Shown piece after piece: positions 9,192-19,081 of a DNA stretch of 64,000 bases. The stretch is from Oceanobacillus caeni. GTDB taxonomy: Bacteria; Bacillota; Bacilli; Bacillales; Amphibacillaceae. The notes beneath the pieces were generated by a model. That model was not told the DNA's origin. It worked only from the letters and a program-made list of their open reading frames with translations, and did not search any database. Made by a program: the position numbers and the translations under genes. The stretch's first letter is position 1; every line of letters starts with the position of its first letter. Where the stretch lies: the NCBI RefSeq assembly GCF_019037185.1, contig NZ_JAHHXM010000003.1:124001-188000 (forward strand). The letters run 5' to 3'.

Positions 9192-9343
9192 CCACCTAAA
9201 CGGACAGTACGACTCAGATCTAAAAGCTTCGTGAGAACAAAGAAGGTAGGTGGGAGTCTGGCTGCCCATAAAGGTCCGATAAGTGCGACTAACCATCAGT
9301 GGGGATGAAGGTATCCTGCCCACTGATGGAAGTCTTCTTTATT
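9192..9343 (+). repeat. Dispersed structured repeat R1, copy B
   Basis: A 152-bp copy beginning CCACCTAAACGG and ending GGAAGTCTTCTTTATT. It has the full core: GTCCGATAAGTGCGACTAA followed by the terminal hairpin CCATCAGTGGG/CCCACTGATGG. It lies directly upstream of dinB and downstream of yqjE. No open reading frame is conserved among copies. Confidence 0.85.
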
Positions 9344-9413
9344 ATAACATAACCCAAAATGTTAAATGGTTCGTTAACAATGGTGGATTAACCCAAATAT
9401 ATGTTTACTAAAA

Positions 9414-9451
9414 AAGAAGCTTCGAAAGATTAATCTTTCGAAACTTCTTTT
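9414..9451 (-). terminator. Rho-independent terminator of yqjE
   Basis: On the minus strand AAGTTTCGAAAGAT is followed by ATCTTTCGAAGCTT and a run of Ts. The stem is about 16 bp with one mismatch and overlaps the last codons of yqjE. Confidence 0.85.
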
Positions 9452-10560
9452 ATAATAGCTACTACGAATTCCGTGATTTTCACCAAGTTTTCTACAGCAA
9501 TACGTTCGTTGGTTGTATGAATTTCTTCATATCCAACAGCAAGGTTTACTGTGGGGATTCCGAAACCAGAAATGATATTCGCATCACTACCTCCACCACT
9601 TGTGAGTAATCGACTATGACGACCAATTGTTTTAGCAGCATTTCTTGCAACTTCTACTACTTCATCGCCTGCTCCTTGGCTAAATCCAGGATACATGACT
9701 TGAATTTCTACATCTGCTGAACCGCCATATTGTTCTGCCGTTTTCTCAAACACTTCTTTCATCTTAGCAACTTGTTTCTCCATTTTTTCTGGTTTTAACG
9801 ATCTAGCTTCTGCTAAGATTTCTACATGATCCACAACAATATTCGTTTGTTTTCCACCTTCAAATCTTCCAATATTAGCAGTAGTTTCCTCATCAATACG
9901 TCCTAGTGGCATTTTGGAAATCGCTTTTGCAGCGAGAGTTATAGCGGAAATGCCTTTTTCTGGTTCTACTCCTGCATGAGCGGTTTTCCCTTTAATTATC
10001 GTATAAATTTTTGCTTGTGTGGGAGCAGCTACTATAATGTCACCAATATCTCCATTACTATCTAAAGCATAACCGAATTTAGCTTTAATTAAGTTTTTGT
10101 CGATAGCCTTCGCTCCTACTAATCCTGATTCCTCGCCGACTGTAATAATAAACTGGATATCCCCATGTGAAACATTATTTTCCTTTAGGAGCTTAATGGA
10201 TTCTATGATTGCAGCTAATCCGGCTTTATCATCTGCACCTAGTATGGTGGCGCCATCTGAAACAATATATCCATCTTTAATGGATGGCTTTATGTTCGCA
10301 CCTGGTACAACCGTATCCATATGAGAAGTGAAATAAATTGGATCTACTCCTTGCTTATTTCCTTCTAACGTACAAATTAAATTACCAGCTCCATGCCCGG
10401 TAATTTCTTTACTATTATCCTCATATACATCTACACCTAATTCAGTTAGCTTTTTCTTAAGTACTTCGGCTATCTTTTCTTCATTTTTCGTTTCGGAATC
10501 TACCTGTACTAATTCAAAAAATTCATTAACTAATCGTTTTTCGTTTACCATTATTGTCAT
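9430..10560 (-). CDS. yqjE: M20/M25/M40 family metallopeptidase, tripeptidase T-like
   Basis: A 376-residue zinc peptidase close to B. subtilis YqjE and related to peptidase T. The dinuclear metal site is complete: His and Asp in TSHMDTV, the bridging Asp in GADDKAGL, the catalytic Glu pair in GEESGLVG, Asp in ALDSNGD and the last His in EEIHTTNE. There is no signal peptide. AGGAGG lies eight bases before the ATG at 10560. It probably releases amino acids from small peptides; the substrate is inferred from the family. An R2 repeat separates it from pccB. Confidence 0.9.
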   Translation of the reverse strand: MTIMVNEKRLVNEFFELVQVDSETKNEEKIAEVLKKKLTELGVDVYEDNSKEITGHGAGNLICTLEGNKQGVDPIYFTSHMDTVVPGANIKPSIKDGYIVSDGATILGADDKAGLAAIIESIKLLKENNVSHGDIQFIITVGEESGLVGAKAIDKNLIKAKFGYALDSNGDIGDIIVAAPTQAKIYTIIKGKTAHAGVEPEKGISAITLAAKAISKMPLGRIDEETTANIGRFEGGKQTNIVVDHVEILAEARSLKPEKMEKQVAKMKEVFEKTAEQYGGSADVEIQVMYPGFSQGAGDEVVEVARNAAKTIGRHSRLLTSGGGSDANIISGFGIPTVNLAVGYEEIHTTNERIAVENLVKITEFVVAIIKEVSKD

Positions 10561-10657
10561 ACCTATAACCTCCTAATTATTAGGTTACTACAATTATAAA
10601 AAGAAATGAAAAGATATCTCCAAAAATGGATATCTTTTCAAATAAGTTATAAGAGGT

Positions 10658-10826
10658 TGTTCAAGAAGTCCGGTGAAAATGATACTTCGAATTTCGCATG
10701 AACGCTCGCTTTTGCGTTACTAACGTGTTAATTGCATACGTTCTAGTATTGGGAGTATCGCCGCTTCGAACTTCCGACGCACAGGAAACGAATTTAAGGA
10801 AGGCCGACTCGGTCCTTTTTGAACAT
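10658..10826 (-). repeat. MITE-like repeat R2, copy a
   Basis: A 169-bp element with inverted ends: TGTTCAAGAAGTCCGG on the left and CGGTCCTTTTTGAACA on the right. Read on the minus strand, its interior shares long blocks with copy c at 63500 (GTCGGCCTTCCTTAAATTCG, then TTCGAAGCGGCGATACT, then ACGTATGCAATTAACAC). It has no ORF and is more GC-rich than its surroundings. It fills the gap between pccB and yqjE. Confidence 0.8.
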
Positions 10827-10829
10827 GCA

Positions 10830-12380
10830 CTATAACGGAATATTTCCGTGTTTTTTGTTTGGTCTTTCTTCCTGTTTGTTTTTCAGCATTTCTAATGCTT
10901 GAATTAATTTAATTCTTGTTTCTCGAGGATCTATTACGTCGTCAATCATTCCAAGACCCGCAGCAACATAAGGGTTTGCAAACTTTTCCCTATATGTATC
11001 TATTTTTTCCTGTCTGACTTTTTCTGGTTCTTCACTCTCAGCAATTTCTTTAGCAAAAATAATATTTGCTGCTCCTTCTGGCCCCATAACTGCAACTTCA
11101 GCGTTTGGCCAAGCAAAGACAAGATCAGCACCAATGGACTTACTATTTAAGGCTACGTACGCACCGCCATATGCTTTACGTGTAATAACCGTGATTTTTG
11201 GAACGGTTGCTTCAGAATATGCATAAAGAATTTTTGCGCCATGACGGATAATTCCACCATGTTCTTGTTTTACGCCAGGGAAGAAACCAGTTACATCTTC
11301 AAACGTGATCAATGGGATATTAAATGAGTCACAAAATCGAATAAATCTTGCCGCCTTATCACTTGAATCTATATCAAGCCCACCAGCTAAATATTTTGGT
11401 TGATTACATACTAATCCAACTATTTCACCTTTGATTCGTGCAAAACCAACCACAATATTTTTAGCAAAATCCTGTTGTACTTCTAAAAAGCTATCCCCAT
11501 CTACCACTTGGTCAATTACTTTTTTTACATCATAAGGCCTAAGCGCACTATATGGAACAATATCTGTTAAATCCGGTCTTAATTCTTCATCGATTTGTTC
11601 ATATTGTTTCTTTTCAGGTTTTTCCTTGTAATTAGCTGGGAGATAGTCAATCAATTTTCTAACTAAGTCCAATGCTTCTTCCTCTGATGATGCCTTAAAA
11701 TGTGCATTTCCACTTTTCGCATTATGGACGAACGCACCACCTAAATCTTCTGAGGAAATTTTCTCTCCTGTTACTGTTTCAATAACCTTTGGTCCTGTGA
11801 TAAACATTTGTGATGTTTTTTCTACCATAATGACAAAGTCGGTTATAGCGGGGGAATATACAGCACCGCCAGCACTTGGCCCCATGATCACAGAAATTTG
11901 TGGGATAACACCAGAATATATTGAATTTCTATAAAATATTTGACCATATCCATCAAGTGATGAAACACCTTCTTGAATACGCGCTCCACCAGAATCGTTA
12001 AGTCCAATAAAAGGTACACCATTTTTGGCGGCTAAGTCCATTGCTGCAGCTATTTTTTTACCATGCATTTCTCCTAATGCTCCACCATAAACGGTGAAAT
12101 CTTGGGCAAATAAATAAACAGGTTTTCCATTTACTTTACCGTATCCAGTAACTACACCTTCACCTTTAGCAGAGTTATTATTCATTCCAAAATCAGAAGC
12201 ACGTGTTTCAATGAATGGATATAGCTCAACAAATGTGCCATCATCAAGTAAGTACGTAATCCTTTCTCTAGCAGTCATTTTTCCCTTGGCGTGTTGTTTT
12301 TCAATTCGTTCATCTCCACCACCAAGCTCTACTTGCCTACGTTTGTCATATAATTCATTAATTTTATCGTAAATATCCAT
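10830..12380 (-). CDS. pccB: Acyl-CoA carboxylase/methylmalonyl-CoA carboxyltransferase beta subunit
   Basis: A 516-residue carboxyltransferase (B. subtilis YqjD type). It has the two crotonase-like halves, with oxyanion-loop glycines in NDSGGARIQEG and GPSAGGAVYSP in the N-half and RKAYGGAYVALNSK in the C-half, and the typical tail KKHGNIPL. It moves carboxyl between biotin and propionyl-CoA. It overlaps the upstream mutase/epimerase gene by one base (TAATG), so they are translationally coupled and probably act in one propionyl-CoA/methylmalonyl-CoA pathway. No dedicated biotin carboxylase or carrier lies beside it. Confidence 0.9.
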   Translation of the reverse strand: MDIYDKINELYDKRRQVELGGGDERIEKQHAKGKMTARERITYLLDDGTFVELYPFIETRASDFGMNNNSAKGEGVVTGYGKVNGKPVYLFAQDFTVYGGALGEMHGKKIAAAMDLAAKNGVPFIGLNDSGGARIQEGVSSLDGYGQIFYRNSIYSGVIPQISVIMGPSAGGAVYSPAITDFVIMVEKTSQMFITGPKVIETVTGEKISSEDLGGAFVHNAKSGNAHFKASSEEEALDLVRKLIDYLPANYKEKPEKKQYEQIDEELRPDLTDIVPYSALRPYDVKKVIDQVVDGDSFLEVQQDFAKNIVVGFARIKGEIVGLVCNQPKYLAGGLDIDSSDKAARFIRFCDSFNIPLITFEDVTGFFPGVKQEHGGIIRHGAKILYAYSEATVPKITVITRKAYGGAYVALNSKSIGADLVFAWPNAEVAVMGPEGAANIIFAKEIAESEEPEKVRQEKIDTYREKFANPYVAAGLGMIDDVIDPRETRIKLIQALEMLKNKQEERPNKKHGNIPL

Positions 12381-13207
12381 TAGGCCTCACTCCCCTCCGG
12401 ATATTGACATAATTCATAAAGTACCTTACTTGCCGCATTCGGATGAATGAAAGCAATTTGACTGTTATGTGCACCTAATTTTGCCTCTTCATTTATTAAA
12501 GCTACTCCATTCGCCTTAAGTTGTTCTAGACGAGCATGTATGTCATCTACTTCTAAAGCGATATGATGTAGTCCTTCTCCCTTTTTATCAAGGAATTTAC
12601 GTATAGGAGATTCTTCATTAAGGGGTTCTAATAACTCAAAACGAGTTTCACCTATTTTAATAAACGCTACCTTAACCCCTTCACTTTGAACTTCTTCTAC
12701 ACCTTCTAATTGTAGCCCAAGGGAATCTAGATAGAAGGTTGACGCCTGTTCAATGCTCTCAACTGCTATTCCAATATGGGCGATCTTTTTAGGTGCCGTA
12801 ACTGGCGTAGTCTGTGGATCTACTAATTCTTTTATGTAATTAGCTAGCAAATCTGTAGATGAACCACTAGTAAAAATACGTTTTACACCCTTTTCTAAAA
12901 GATAAGGAATGTCAACGCTAGGTATTACTCCTCCCCCTACGACAGGAATATCCCCAGCACCTCTCTTCTCTAATTCTTCTACCACCTTTGGAAATAAAGT
13001 TCTATGCGCCCCAGAAAGAGAAGATAAACCCACTACATCGACATCTTCTTGAATTGCTGCTTGAGCAATTTGTAAAGGTGACTGTCTAAGTCCTGTATAA
13101 ATAACTTCCATCCCATGATCCCTTAAAGCTTGAGAGATCACTAATGCCCCACGATCATGACCATCAAGCCCCGGCTTTGCAACTAGTACACGTATTTTTT
13201 TCCCCAT
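12380..13207 (-). CDS. Methylmalonyl-CoA mutase B12-binding subunit fused to methylmalonyl-CoA epimerase
   Basis: A 275-residue two-domain protein. Residues 1 to about 135 form a cobalamin-binding Rossmann domain with the DGHDRG motif (lower axial His), the SLSGAH turn and the GGG loop, as in the small domain of methylmalonyl-CoA mutase. Residues from about 142 form a vicinal-oxygen-chelate domain starting [11 protein letters not shown], with later ligands in [14 protein letters not shown] and LYELCQ, which is methylmalonyl-CoA epimerase. Start choice: ATG at 13207 behind AAGGGGG; the upstream frame to 13288 overlaps the mutase gene. The fusion joins two consecutive steps of the pathway. Bacillus genomes I know keep these as separate genes. 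Confidence 0.87.
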   Translation of the reverse strand: MGKKIRVLVAKPGLDGHDRGALVISQALRDHGMEVIYTGLRQSPLQIAQAAIQEDVDVVGLSSLSGAHRTLFPKVVEELEKRGAGDIPVVGGGVIPSVDIPYLLEKGVKRIFTSGSSTDLLANYIKELVDPQTTPVTAPKKIAHIGIAVESIEQASTFYLDSLGLQLEGVEEVQSEGVKVAFIKIGETRFELLEPLNEESPIRKFLDKKGEGLHHIALEVDDIHARLEQLKANGVALINEEAKLGAHNSQIAFIHPNAASKVLYELCQYPEGSEA

Positions 13208-13223
13208 TTGTTTGTCCCCCTTA

Positions 13224-14876
13224 TTAAACTCCCTGATATTCACCGAACTCTTCGCGTAATACGTTACAAATTTCTCCAACAGAAGCATATACTCTTACTG
13301 CATCCAAAATAAAAGGTAATAAATTTGCACGTTCATTTTTAGCGTTTTCGCTTAGTGCGGCTAGAGCACTTGCAACCTTTTCGTTATCTCTTTTCTCTTT
13401 AATCCTTGTCAATGATTTAATTTGGCCTTTTTCTAATGCCTCATCCACTTTCATGAGGTCTGGTTCAACTTCCTCATCTAATGTAAATTTATTTAATCCA
13501 ACTATAATTTCTTCTTCTTTTTCGATATTTTTTTGAATCTCATAAGCATTATGGTGAATTTCTCTTTGCATATACCCTTCTTCTACTGCCTGTACGGCCC
13601 CGCCTATTTCTTTTATTCTATCTAAATAGTTATTAACTTTTTTCTCTATTTCATCGGTTAAATTTTCAACATAATAGGATCCAGCTAATGGATCAATCGT
13701 ATCAGCTACACCGCTTTCATAAGCAATAATCTGCTGCGTTCGTAATGCAATTCTAGCAGAATCTTCTGTCGGTAATGATAGCGCCTCATCTCGAGAATTT
13801 GTATGCAAGCTTTGCGTTCCACCCAACACCGCTGACAGCGCTTGCATTGCTACCCTTACGATATTATTATCAGGTTGCTGTGCAGTTAATGTCGAACCAC
13901 CTGTTTGAGTGTGGAATCTTAATTTCCAACTTTTTGGATCTTTTGCCTGATAATGTTCTTTCATTATCTTTGCCCAAATTCTTCTAGCAGCACGGAACTT
14001 AGCTACTTCTTCAAAAAAATTATTATGTGCATTAAAGAAGAATGCTAATCGTGGTGCAAAGTCATCTACTTTTAATCCAGATTCAATTGCAGCATCTACA
14101 TAAGCCATACCGTTAGCAATGGTGAACGCTACTTCTTGAACTGCATTGGATCCAGCTTCTCTAATATGATATCCAGAGATACTAATCGTATTGAATTTCG
14201 GCACATATTGGTTACAGAATTCAAAAATATTCGTAATTAATCGCATAGAAGGCTTTGGAGGGAAAATGTATGTTCCTCTAGCGATATATTCTTTTAAGAT
14301 ATCATTTTGAATCGTCCCAGTAATTTTCTCAAATGGTACTCCTTGCTTTTCCCCTACAGCAAGATACATACACAATAAAATAGATGCAGGCGCATTAATT
14401 GTCATGGATGTACTTACCTTGTCTAATGGAATTCCATCTAATAATTTTTCCATATCTTCTAATGTATCAATAGCAACCCCGACTTTACCAACTTCTCCCT
14501 CAGACATGACATCATCAGAGTCATAGCCTATTTGTGTTGGTAAATCAAATGCAACGGATAGACCAGTCTGCCCCTGTTCAAGCAAGTAACGAAAACGTTT
14601 ATTTGTTTCTTCAGCTGAACCGAATCCTGCATATTGTCGCATCGTCCAAAATCTACTACGGTACATCGTTGGCTGAATTCCTCTTGTGTACGGAAATTCT
14701 CCTGGATATCCTAATTCCTTATTTACTTCTTCTCCCTTTGGTTGATATAGTCGATCTACCTTTATATTTGAAGAAGTTGTAAAGGTTTCTTTTCTTTCTG
14801 GAAAACGTGAAGTAGCCTTTGATACGGCTTTCTCCCATCTTTCTTTTGCATTTAAGTCTTTGGAATCTAACTCCAT
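13224..14876 (-). CDS. mcmA: Methylmalonyl-CoA mutase catalytic (large) subunit
   Basis: A 550-residue TIM-barrel catalytic chain without a B12-binding domain. Family motifs include the substrate channel [37 protein letters not shown] and the conserved [15 protein letters not shown]. It needs the B12-binding subunit encoded 16 bases downstream to form a two-subunit, archaeal-like mutase that interconverts R-methylmalonyl-CoA and succinyl-CoA. Start choice: ATG at 14876 with GGGGGT seven bases upstream, rather than the ATG at 14891 that contains the RBS. The usual reactivation GTPase MeaB is not in this cluster. Confidence 0.93.
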   Translation of the reverse strand: MELDSKDLNAKERWEKAVSKATSRFPERKETFTTSSNIKVDRLYQPKGEEVNKELGYPGEFPYTRGIQPTMYRSRFWTMRQYAGFGSAEETNKRFRYLLEQGQTGLSVAFDLPTQIGYDSDDVMSEGEVGKVGVAIDTLEDMEKLLDGIPLDKVSTSMTINAPASILLCMYLAVGEKQGVPFEKITGTIQNDILKEYIARGTYIFPPKPSMRLITNIFEFCNQYVPKFNTISISGYHIREAGSNAVQEVAFTIANGMAYVDAAIESGLKVDDFAPRLAFFFNAHNNFFEEVAKFRAARRIWAKIMKEHYQAKDPKSWKLRFHTQTGGSTLTAQQPDNNIVRVAMQALSAVLGGTQSLHTNSRDEALSLPTEDSARIALRTQQIIAYESGVADTIDPLAGSYYVENLTDEIEKKVNNYLDRIKEIGGAVQAVEEGYMQREIHHNAYEIQKNIEKEEEIIVGLNKFTLDEEVEPDLMKVDEALEKGQIKSLTRIKEKRDNEKVASALAALSENAKNERANLLPFILDAVRVYASVGEICNVLREEFGEYQGV

Positions 14877-14922
14877 ATGCAATACCCCCATTTGTAATTT
14901 ATGAAATTATAACCATATAGTC

Positions 14923-14937
14923 TATTTTCAGATATTT
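14923..14937. promoter_or_regulatory. Possible CodY box upstream of the mutase operon
   Basis: TATTTTCAGATATTT differs at three of fifteen positions from the CodY consensus AATTTTCWGAAAATT. It overlaps the promoter area of mcmA; a TATAAT -10 lies 15-20 bases further downstream. CodY control would make sense for a pathway fed by isoleucine and valine. This is a weak match. Confidence 0.22.
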
Positions 14938-15034
14938 TTTGGAATATGTCTACCAAAATCTTTTACACTTGTCCAATTGTTTATTTCACGTTAGAATATT
15001 TATAGTCAGTTTAAATGAAAAGGAGGATTTGGAC

Positions 15035-15175
15035 TTGGCAACAAACATAAAAAATAGTACTTCTCGGGGAAAATCGAAACGTCAAAGACGGCAAAAAATT
15101 ATTGTTTATATTATGATTATTGCTATGGTGTTATCTAGTATAACTGCAGGATTAGCATACTTTATAAATTTCTAA
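15035..15175 (+). CDS. Prli42-like small membrane protein
   Basis: A 46-residue protein starting at TTG behind a strong AGGAGG (15021). It has a very basic head (GKSKRQRRQK) and one membrane helix (IIVYIMIIAMVLSSITAGLA), ending in FINF. The basic head followed by VVYLM-type helix resembles Prli42, the miniprotein that anchors the stressosome to the membrane in Listeria and Bacillus. An alternative ATG start at 14939 has no RBS. The name is by pattern memory; a generic small membrane protein remains possible. Confidence 0.6.
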   Translation: MATNIKNSTSRGKSKRQRRQKIIVYIMIIAMVLSSITAGLAYFINF

Positions 15176-15210
15176 ACCGGCCAAAGAGAATTGAGTCGGT
15201 TTTTTATGAT

Positions 15211-15243
15211 AAAAGAGGCCGCCTTATATAAGAACAGCCTCTT
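15211..15243 (-). terminator. Rho-independent terminator of brxB
   Basis: On the minus strand AAGAGGC and GCCTCTT form the base of a hairpin followed by TTTT. It lies eight bases after the brxB stop codon. Confidence 0.75.
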
Positions 15244-15251
15244 GTTGAAAA

Positions 15252-15683
15252 TTACACTTCTTCACAATATTCGTCAAATAATTGTTGGAGTTTATTTGTT
15301 ACCTCCATTGGACTGTGTCCTTCAATATCATGACGTTCTACCATTTTTAAAATCTTTCCGTCTTTTAATAAAGCAAATGATGGAGAAGATGGTGGATAGC
15401 CTTCAAAGTACTCTCTTGCCTTTTCTGTTGCCTCAGGGTCCTGACCGGCAAAGACGGTTACTAAGTGATCCGGTCTTTTATCATAATGAATTGCATTTCT
15501 TGCTGCAGGACGAGCTACCCCTCCAGCACAACCACAAGTAGAATTAATCATCACTAGGGTTGTTCCTTCTTTCGTTAGTGAAGCGTCCACTTCTTCAGGA
15601 GTTTTTAATTCTTGATAGCCTGCTTCAATTATATCTTCACGCGCTGCATTAACTACGTCATTCATAAATAGATTAAAATCCAT
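15252..15683 (-). CDS. brxB: Bacilliredoxin BrxB (YqiW)
   Basis: A 143-residue DUF1094 bacilliredoxin. The active site is the CGC motif in NSTCGCAGG, placed after the first thioredoxin-like strand. The length equals B. subtilis YqiW (145 aa). Bacilliredoxins remove bacillithiol from S-bacillithiolated proteins after oxidative stress. It stands alone between the BCKDH operon and the small membrane protein gene, with its own terminator. Confidence 0.93.
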   Translation of the reverse strand: MDFNLFMNDVVNAAREDIIEAGYQELKTPEEVDASLTKEGTTLVMINSTCGCAGGVARPAARNAIHYDKRPDHLVTVFAGQDPEATEKAREYFEGYPPSSPSFALLKDGKILKMVERHDIEGHSPMEVTNKLQQLFDEYCEEV

Positions 15684-15791
15684 ATCGTATCCTACTCCTT
15701 TATAATAAAGTGTTTCATATATTTAGATTACCAACTTTGAAGTGTAATTTCAATGAATTAAGACTTTAAAGGAGGGAATATTAAATAGCGC

Positions 15792-17033
15792 CTAATATAT
15801 ATTGATATTATCTTCGTTCATATTTTCCAGTCGTTCCTTTATAAAAGCTAGAAATCTTCCACAAACAAGTCCATCGAGAATACGGTGGTCAAGCGATAAA
15901 CATAAATTAACGATATCACGTGCTGCGAACATATTATTTATAATCACTGGACGCTTCACAATAGATTCTACTTGCAGGATAGCAGCTTGTGGATGATTGA
16001 TAATCCCCATTGAATGAATAGAACCGAAAATTCCTGTATTGTTAATAGTAAAAGTTCCACCTTCCAAATCTTTTACAGACAAACTATGATTTCTAGCTTT
16101 TGTTGCCAAATCATGAATATCTTTAGCTATTCCTTTAATACTCTTTTCATCTGCATTCTTTATTACAGGAACAAATAATTGATCCTCCACGGCTACTGCT
16201 ATAGAAAGATTTATATCTTTCCTTTGGATGATTTTATCATTTTGCCATGTACTATTAACTTGTGGGAATTTTTTTAAAGCTTCTGATACTGCCTTAACAA
16301 AAAATGGAAAATAGGTTAGTTTAAATCCTTCTTTATCTTGAAAATCCCCTTTAATTTTATTTCGATAACTAACTAATTCCGTTACATCTACTTCAATGGT
16401 CATCCACGCATGTGGTATTTCATGTTTTGAACGTACCATGTTTTGCGCTATAGTTTTTCTAATTCCTGTTACCGGAATCTCTATGTCACCTTCATTTATC
16501 TTTAAATTAGTTGAAGTATTTAATAGTGCTGAAGTAATAGTGGATTTTGGCTGGGATACATGACCCATTTGTGGAAGGCCCCCGTTTTGAATAACTTTCT
16601 CGACATCTTTTCGAGTAATTCTTCCACCTTTTCCTGATCCAGTAATCTGTTCTAAATCAATATCATTTTCCTGGGCAAGTCGTAATACTGCTGGGGAATA
16701 TCTCTTTTTCATAGATTCTTGATTAGATTCATTCTTAATTTCAGGGATTTCCTCTTCAGCTATAGCCTGTTGAGTTGATTTTTTATTCATTTCTTCTACT
16801 TCAATCGTACACATTACTTCGCCAACAGCAATGGTTTCTCCCTCTTTTACAACTAGTTCTTTAATTTCACCTGTAAAAGAAGAAGGAACCTCCGCATTTA
16901 CTTTATCCGTAAGCACTTCAGCAATTGGATCATACTTATTTACTTCTTCTCCAACTTTAACTAACCAATTACTAACCGTACCTTCCGTAACACTTTCACC
17001 TAATTGTGGCATCGTTATTTTTTCTAAAGCCAT
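15792..17033 (-). CDS. bkdB: Branched-chain alpha-keto acid dehydrogenase E2 (lipoamide acyltransferase)
   Basis: A 413-residue E2 subunit. The N-terminal lipoyl domain has its lipoylated Lys in VLTDKVNAE. A peripheral-subunit-binding domain starts at SPAVLRLAQEN. The C-terminal acyltransferase core carries LSLDHRILDG with the catalytic His and Asp. Start choice: ATG at 17033 behind GGAGGAG, because the upstream frame to 17084 overlaps bkdAB. It is the last gene of the bcd-lpdV-bkdAA-bkdAB-bkdB operon and forms the core of the complex that makes branched acyl-CoAs. Confidence 0.94.
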   Translation of the reverse strand: MALEKITMPQLGESVTEGTVSNWLVKVGEEVNKYDPIAEVLTDKVNAEVPSSFTGEIKELVVKEGETIAVGEVMCTIEVEEMNKKSTQQAIAEEEIPEIKNESNQESMKKRYSPAVLRLAQENDIDLEQITGSGKGGRITRKDVEKVIQNGGLPQMGHVSQPKSTITSALLNTSTNLKINEGDIEIPVTGIRKTIAQNMVRSKHEIPHAWMTIEVDVTELVSYRNKIKGDFQDKEGFKLTYFPFFVKAVSEALKKFPQVNSTWQNDKIIQRKDINLSIAVAVEDQLFVPVIKNADEKSIKGIAKDIHDLATKARNHSLSVKDLEGGTFTINNTGIFGSIHSMGIINHPQAAILQVESIVKRPVIINNMFAARDIVNLCLSLDHRILDGLVCGRFLAFIKERLENMNEDNINIY

Positions 17034-17049
17034 TATTACACTCCTCCAC

Positions 17050-18033
17050 TCAAAACTCGGCCAACTCACGCATAGCCTTTTCACATTTATCTGGATTTAC
17101 CATAAAATATTTTTCCATAGTTGGAGCATATGGCATTGCTGGTACATCTGGTCCTGCTAGCCGCATTATTGGAGCATCAAGATCGAATAAACAATTTTCG
17201 GCAATGATTGCAGCTACTTCTCCTATAATGCTACCTTCCAAATTATCTTCCGTTATTAAGAGAACTTTTCCTGTTTTACTAGCTGCTTTAATAATGGACT
17301 CCTTATCTAAAGGATAGACCGTACGTAAATCAAGAATATGGGTACTTATTCCTTCTTCTGCAAGCTTTTCTGCAGCTTGCAGGGCAAAATGGACACATAA
17401 TCCATAGGTTATGACTGTAATATCCGTACCTTCACGTTTGATATCAGCTTTTCCAATTGGAAGTACATAATCATCATCCGGTACTTCTTCTTTTAACAAA
17501 CGATATGCACGTTTATGTTCAAAAAATAAGACAGGATCATTATCACGAATAGCCGCTTTTAATAATCCTTTTGCATCATAAGGACCAGATGGCATGACAA
17601 TCTTCAAGCCTGGTTGATTTGCAAATATAGCTTCCACCGATTGGGAATGATAAAGTGCCCCATGAACTCCACCACCATACGGTGCTCGTATCGTTATTGG
17701 TACACTCCAATCATTATTCGAACGATATCTCGTTTTAGCAGCTTCTGAAATAATTTGATTTACTGCTGGTAAAATAAAATCCGCAAACTGCATTTCAGCT
17801 ACCGGACGCATCCCATACATTGCCGCACCAATACCGACCCCAGCTATTGCTGATTCTGCTAAGGGGGTATCTAACACACGATACTCACCAAACTCATCAT
17901 AGAGCCCATCAGTTGCTCGGAAAACACCACCTTTTTTCCCAACATCCTCACCTAGAATAAAGACCTTATCATCACGTAACATTTCTTCTCTTAAAGCTAA
18001 AGTTATAGCTTGGATATAAGACATTATTGGCAT
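17050..18033 (-). CDS. bkdAB: Branched-chain alpha-keto acid dehydrogenase E1 beta
   Basis: A 327-residue E1 beta subunit with the transketolase-like pyrimidine-binding half (GEDVGKKGGVFRAT) and the C-terminal transketolase domain (LDLRTVYPLD). GGAGGGGG lies before the ATG at 18033, and bkdAA ends 12 bases upstream. With the alpha subunit it decarboxylates the keto acids of valine, leucine and isoleucine. Confidence 0.94.
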   Translation of the reverse strand: MPIMSYIQAITLALREEMLRDDKVFILGEDVGKKGGVFRATDGLYDEFGEYRVLDTPLAESAIAGVGIGAAMYGMRPVAEMQFADFILPAVNQIISEAAKTRYRSNNDWSVPITIRAPYGGGVHGALYHSQSVEAIFANQPGLKIVMPSGPYDAKGLLKAAIRDNDPVLFFEHKRAYRLLKEEVPDDDYVLPIGKADIKREGTDITVITYGLCVHFALQAAEKLAEEGISTHILDLRTVYPLDKESIIKAASKTGKVLLITEDNLEGSIIGEVAAIIAENCLFDLDAPIMRLAGPDVPAMPYAPTMEKYFMVNPDKCEKAMRELAEF

Positions 18034-18045
18034 GTTTTCCCCCTC

Positions 18046-19032
18046 CTAGTCCTCATAAACGTATTTGAGAGTATCTTCAGGCATCGAATACGGCGCTTCT
18101 TCTGCATAATCAGTAGCTTCATTAACGATCGAGTTAATTTCTGCTGTCATCTTTTTTTCTAACTCTACCGTTAAAATCTTTTCTTCCCGAAGATAATTAG
18201 CAAATAGTACAATTGCATCTTGTTTCTTCGCCTGCTCTATTTCTTCCTTCTCTCTGTAATTATCATCATCATCACTAGAATGTGCTGTAAAGCGGTACGA
18301 TACTGCCTCAATTAATGTACCGCCTTCTCCAGCTATTGCCCTTGCTCTAGCATCTCTAACAGCTTCATATACAGCAAGTGGATCATTACCATCTACAGTG
18401 ATACCTTCCATTCCATAACTGACAGACCTTACTGATACATTTTTACTTGCTATTTGTTTATGGAGAGGAACCGAAATAGCGTATTGATTATTTTCTACCA
18501 TTGTAATAACTGGGAGTTTATGAACACCAGCGAAATTTAATCCCTCATGAAAATCACCTTGGTTTGAGGAGCCTTCTCCTAAAGTAACAAATGAAACAAA
18601 ATCTTTCTTTTCCATTTTTGCCGCTAAAGCAAATCCTACTGCATGAGGAACTTGGGTCGTTACTGGTGAGGATCCGGTAATAATTCTGTTTTTCTTTTGT
18701 CCAAAATGACCAGGCATCTGTCTTCCACCAGAATTCGGGTCTTCTGCTTTCGCGAATGCGAATAACATGATATCCCTTACTGTCATGCCAAACGATAACA
18801 CAATCCCTAGATCCCGGTAATATGGAGCAACATAATCTTTTTCCTTATTCAAGGCAAAAGAAGCCCCAACTTGAGCTGCTTCTTGTCCTTGGCAGGAAAT
18901 GGTAAATGGGATCTTTCCCGATCGATTTAATAACCACATTCTTTCATCAACTTTCCTTGCAAGTAACATCGATTTATAAATATCTAGAACTTCTTGATCT
19001 GACAATCCTAACTTAGTATGTCGGTTCGCCAT
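18046..19032 (-). CDS. bkdAA: Branched-chain alpha-keto acid dehydrogenase E1 alpha
   Basis: A 328-residue E1 alpha subunit. The thiamine diphosphate motif begins at GEGSSNQGDFHEGLN and closes with the Asn pair in VENNQYAIS. The phosphorylation-loop-like RFTAHSSDDDD follows. Start choice: ATG at 19032 with GGGGGG eight bases upstream; a TTG immediately before it is unlikely to be used. The gene is spaced by 49 bases from lpdV. Confidence 0.94.
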   Translation of the reverse strand: MANRHTKLGLSDQEVLDIYKSMLLARKVDERMWLLNRSGKIPFTISCQGQEAAQVGASFALNKEKDYVAPYYRDLGIVLSFGMTVRDIMLFAFAKAEDPNSGGRQMPGHFGQKKNRIITGSSPVTTQVPHAVGFALAAKMEKKDFVSFVTLGEGSSNQGDFHEGLNFAGVHKLPVITMVENNQYAISVPLHKQIASKNVSVRSVSYGMEGITVDGNDPLAVYEAVRDARARAIAGEGGTLIEAVSYRFTAHSSDDDDNYREKEEIEQAKKQDAIVLFANYLREEKILTVELEKKMTAEINSIVNEATDYAEEAPYSMPEDTLKYVYED

Positions 19033-19081
19033 CAAAATGTCCCCCCGTTTCTATTACAACTTACGCCAACATTCATGTACC

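Noticed and set aside
9157-9195. GTG start of dinB at 9195
   Set aside because: It has no RBS and falls in R1 copy B; the ATG at 9156 fits the family start.
14877-15034. B12 riboswitch upstream of mutase genes
   Set aside because: The space is under 160 bases, and no cobalamin-box-like sequence was seen there or upstream of nrdJ.
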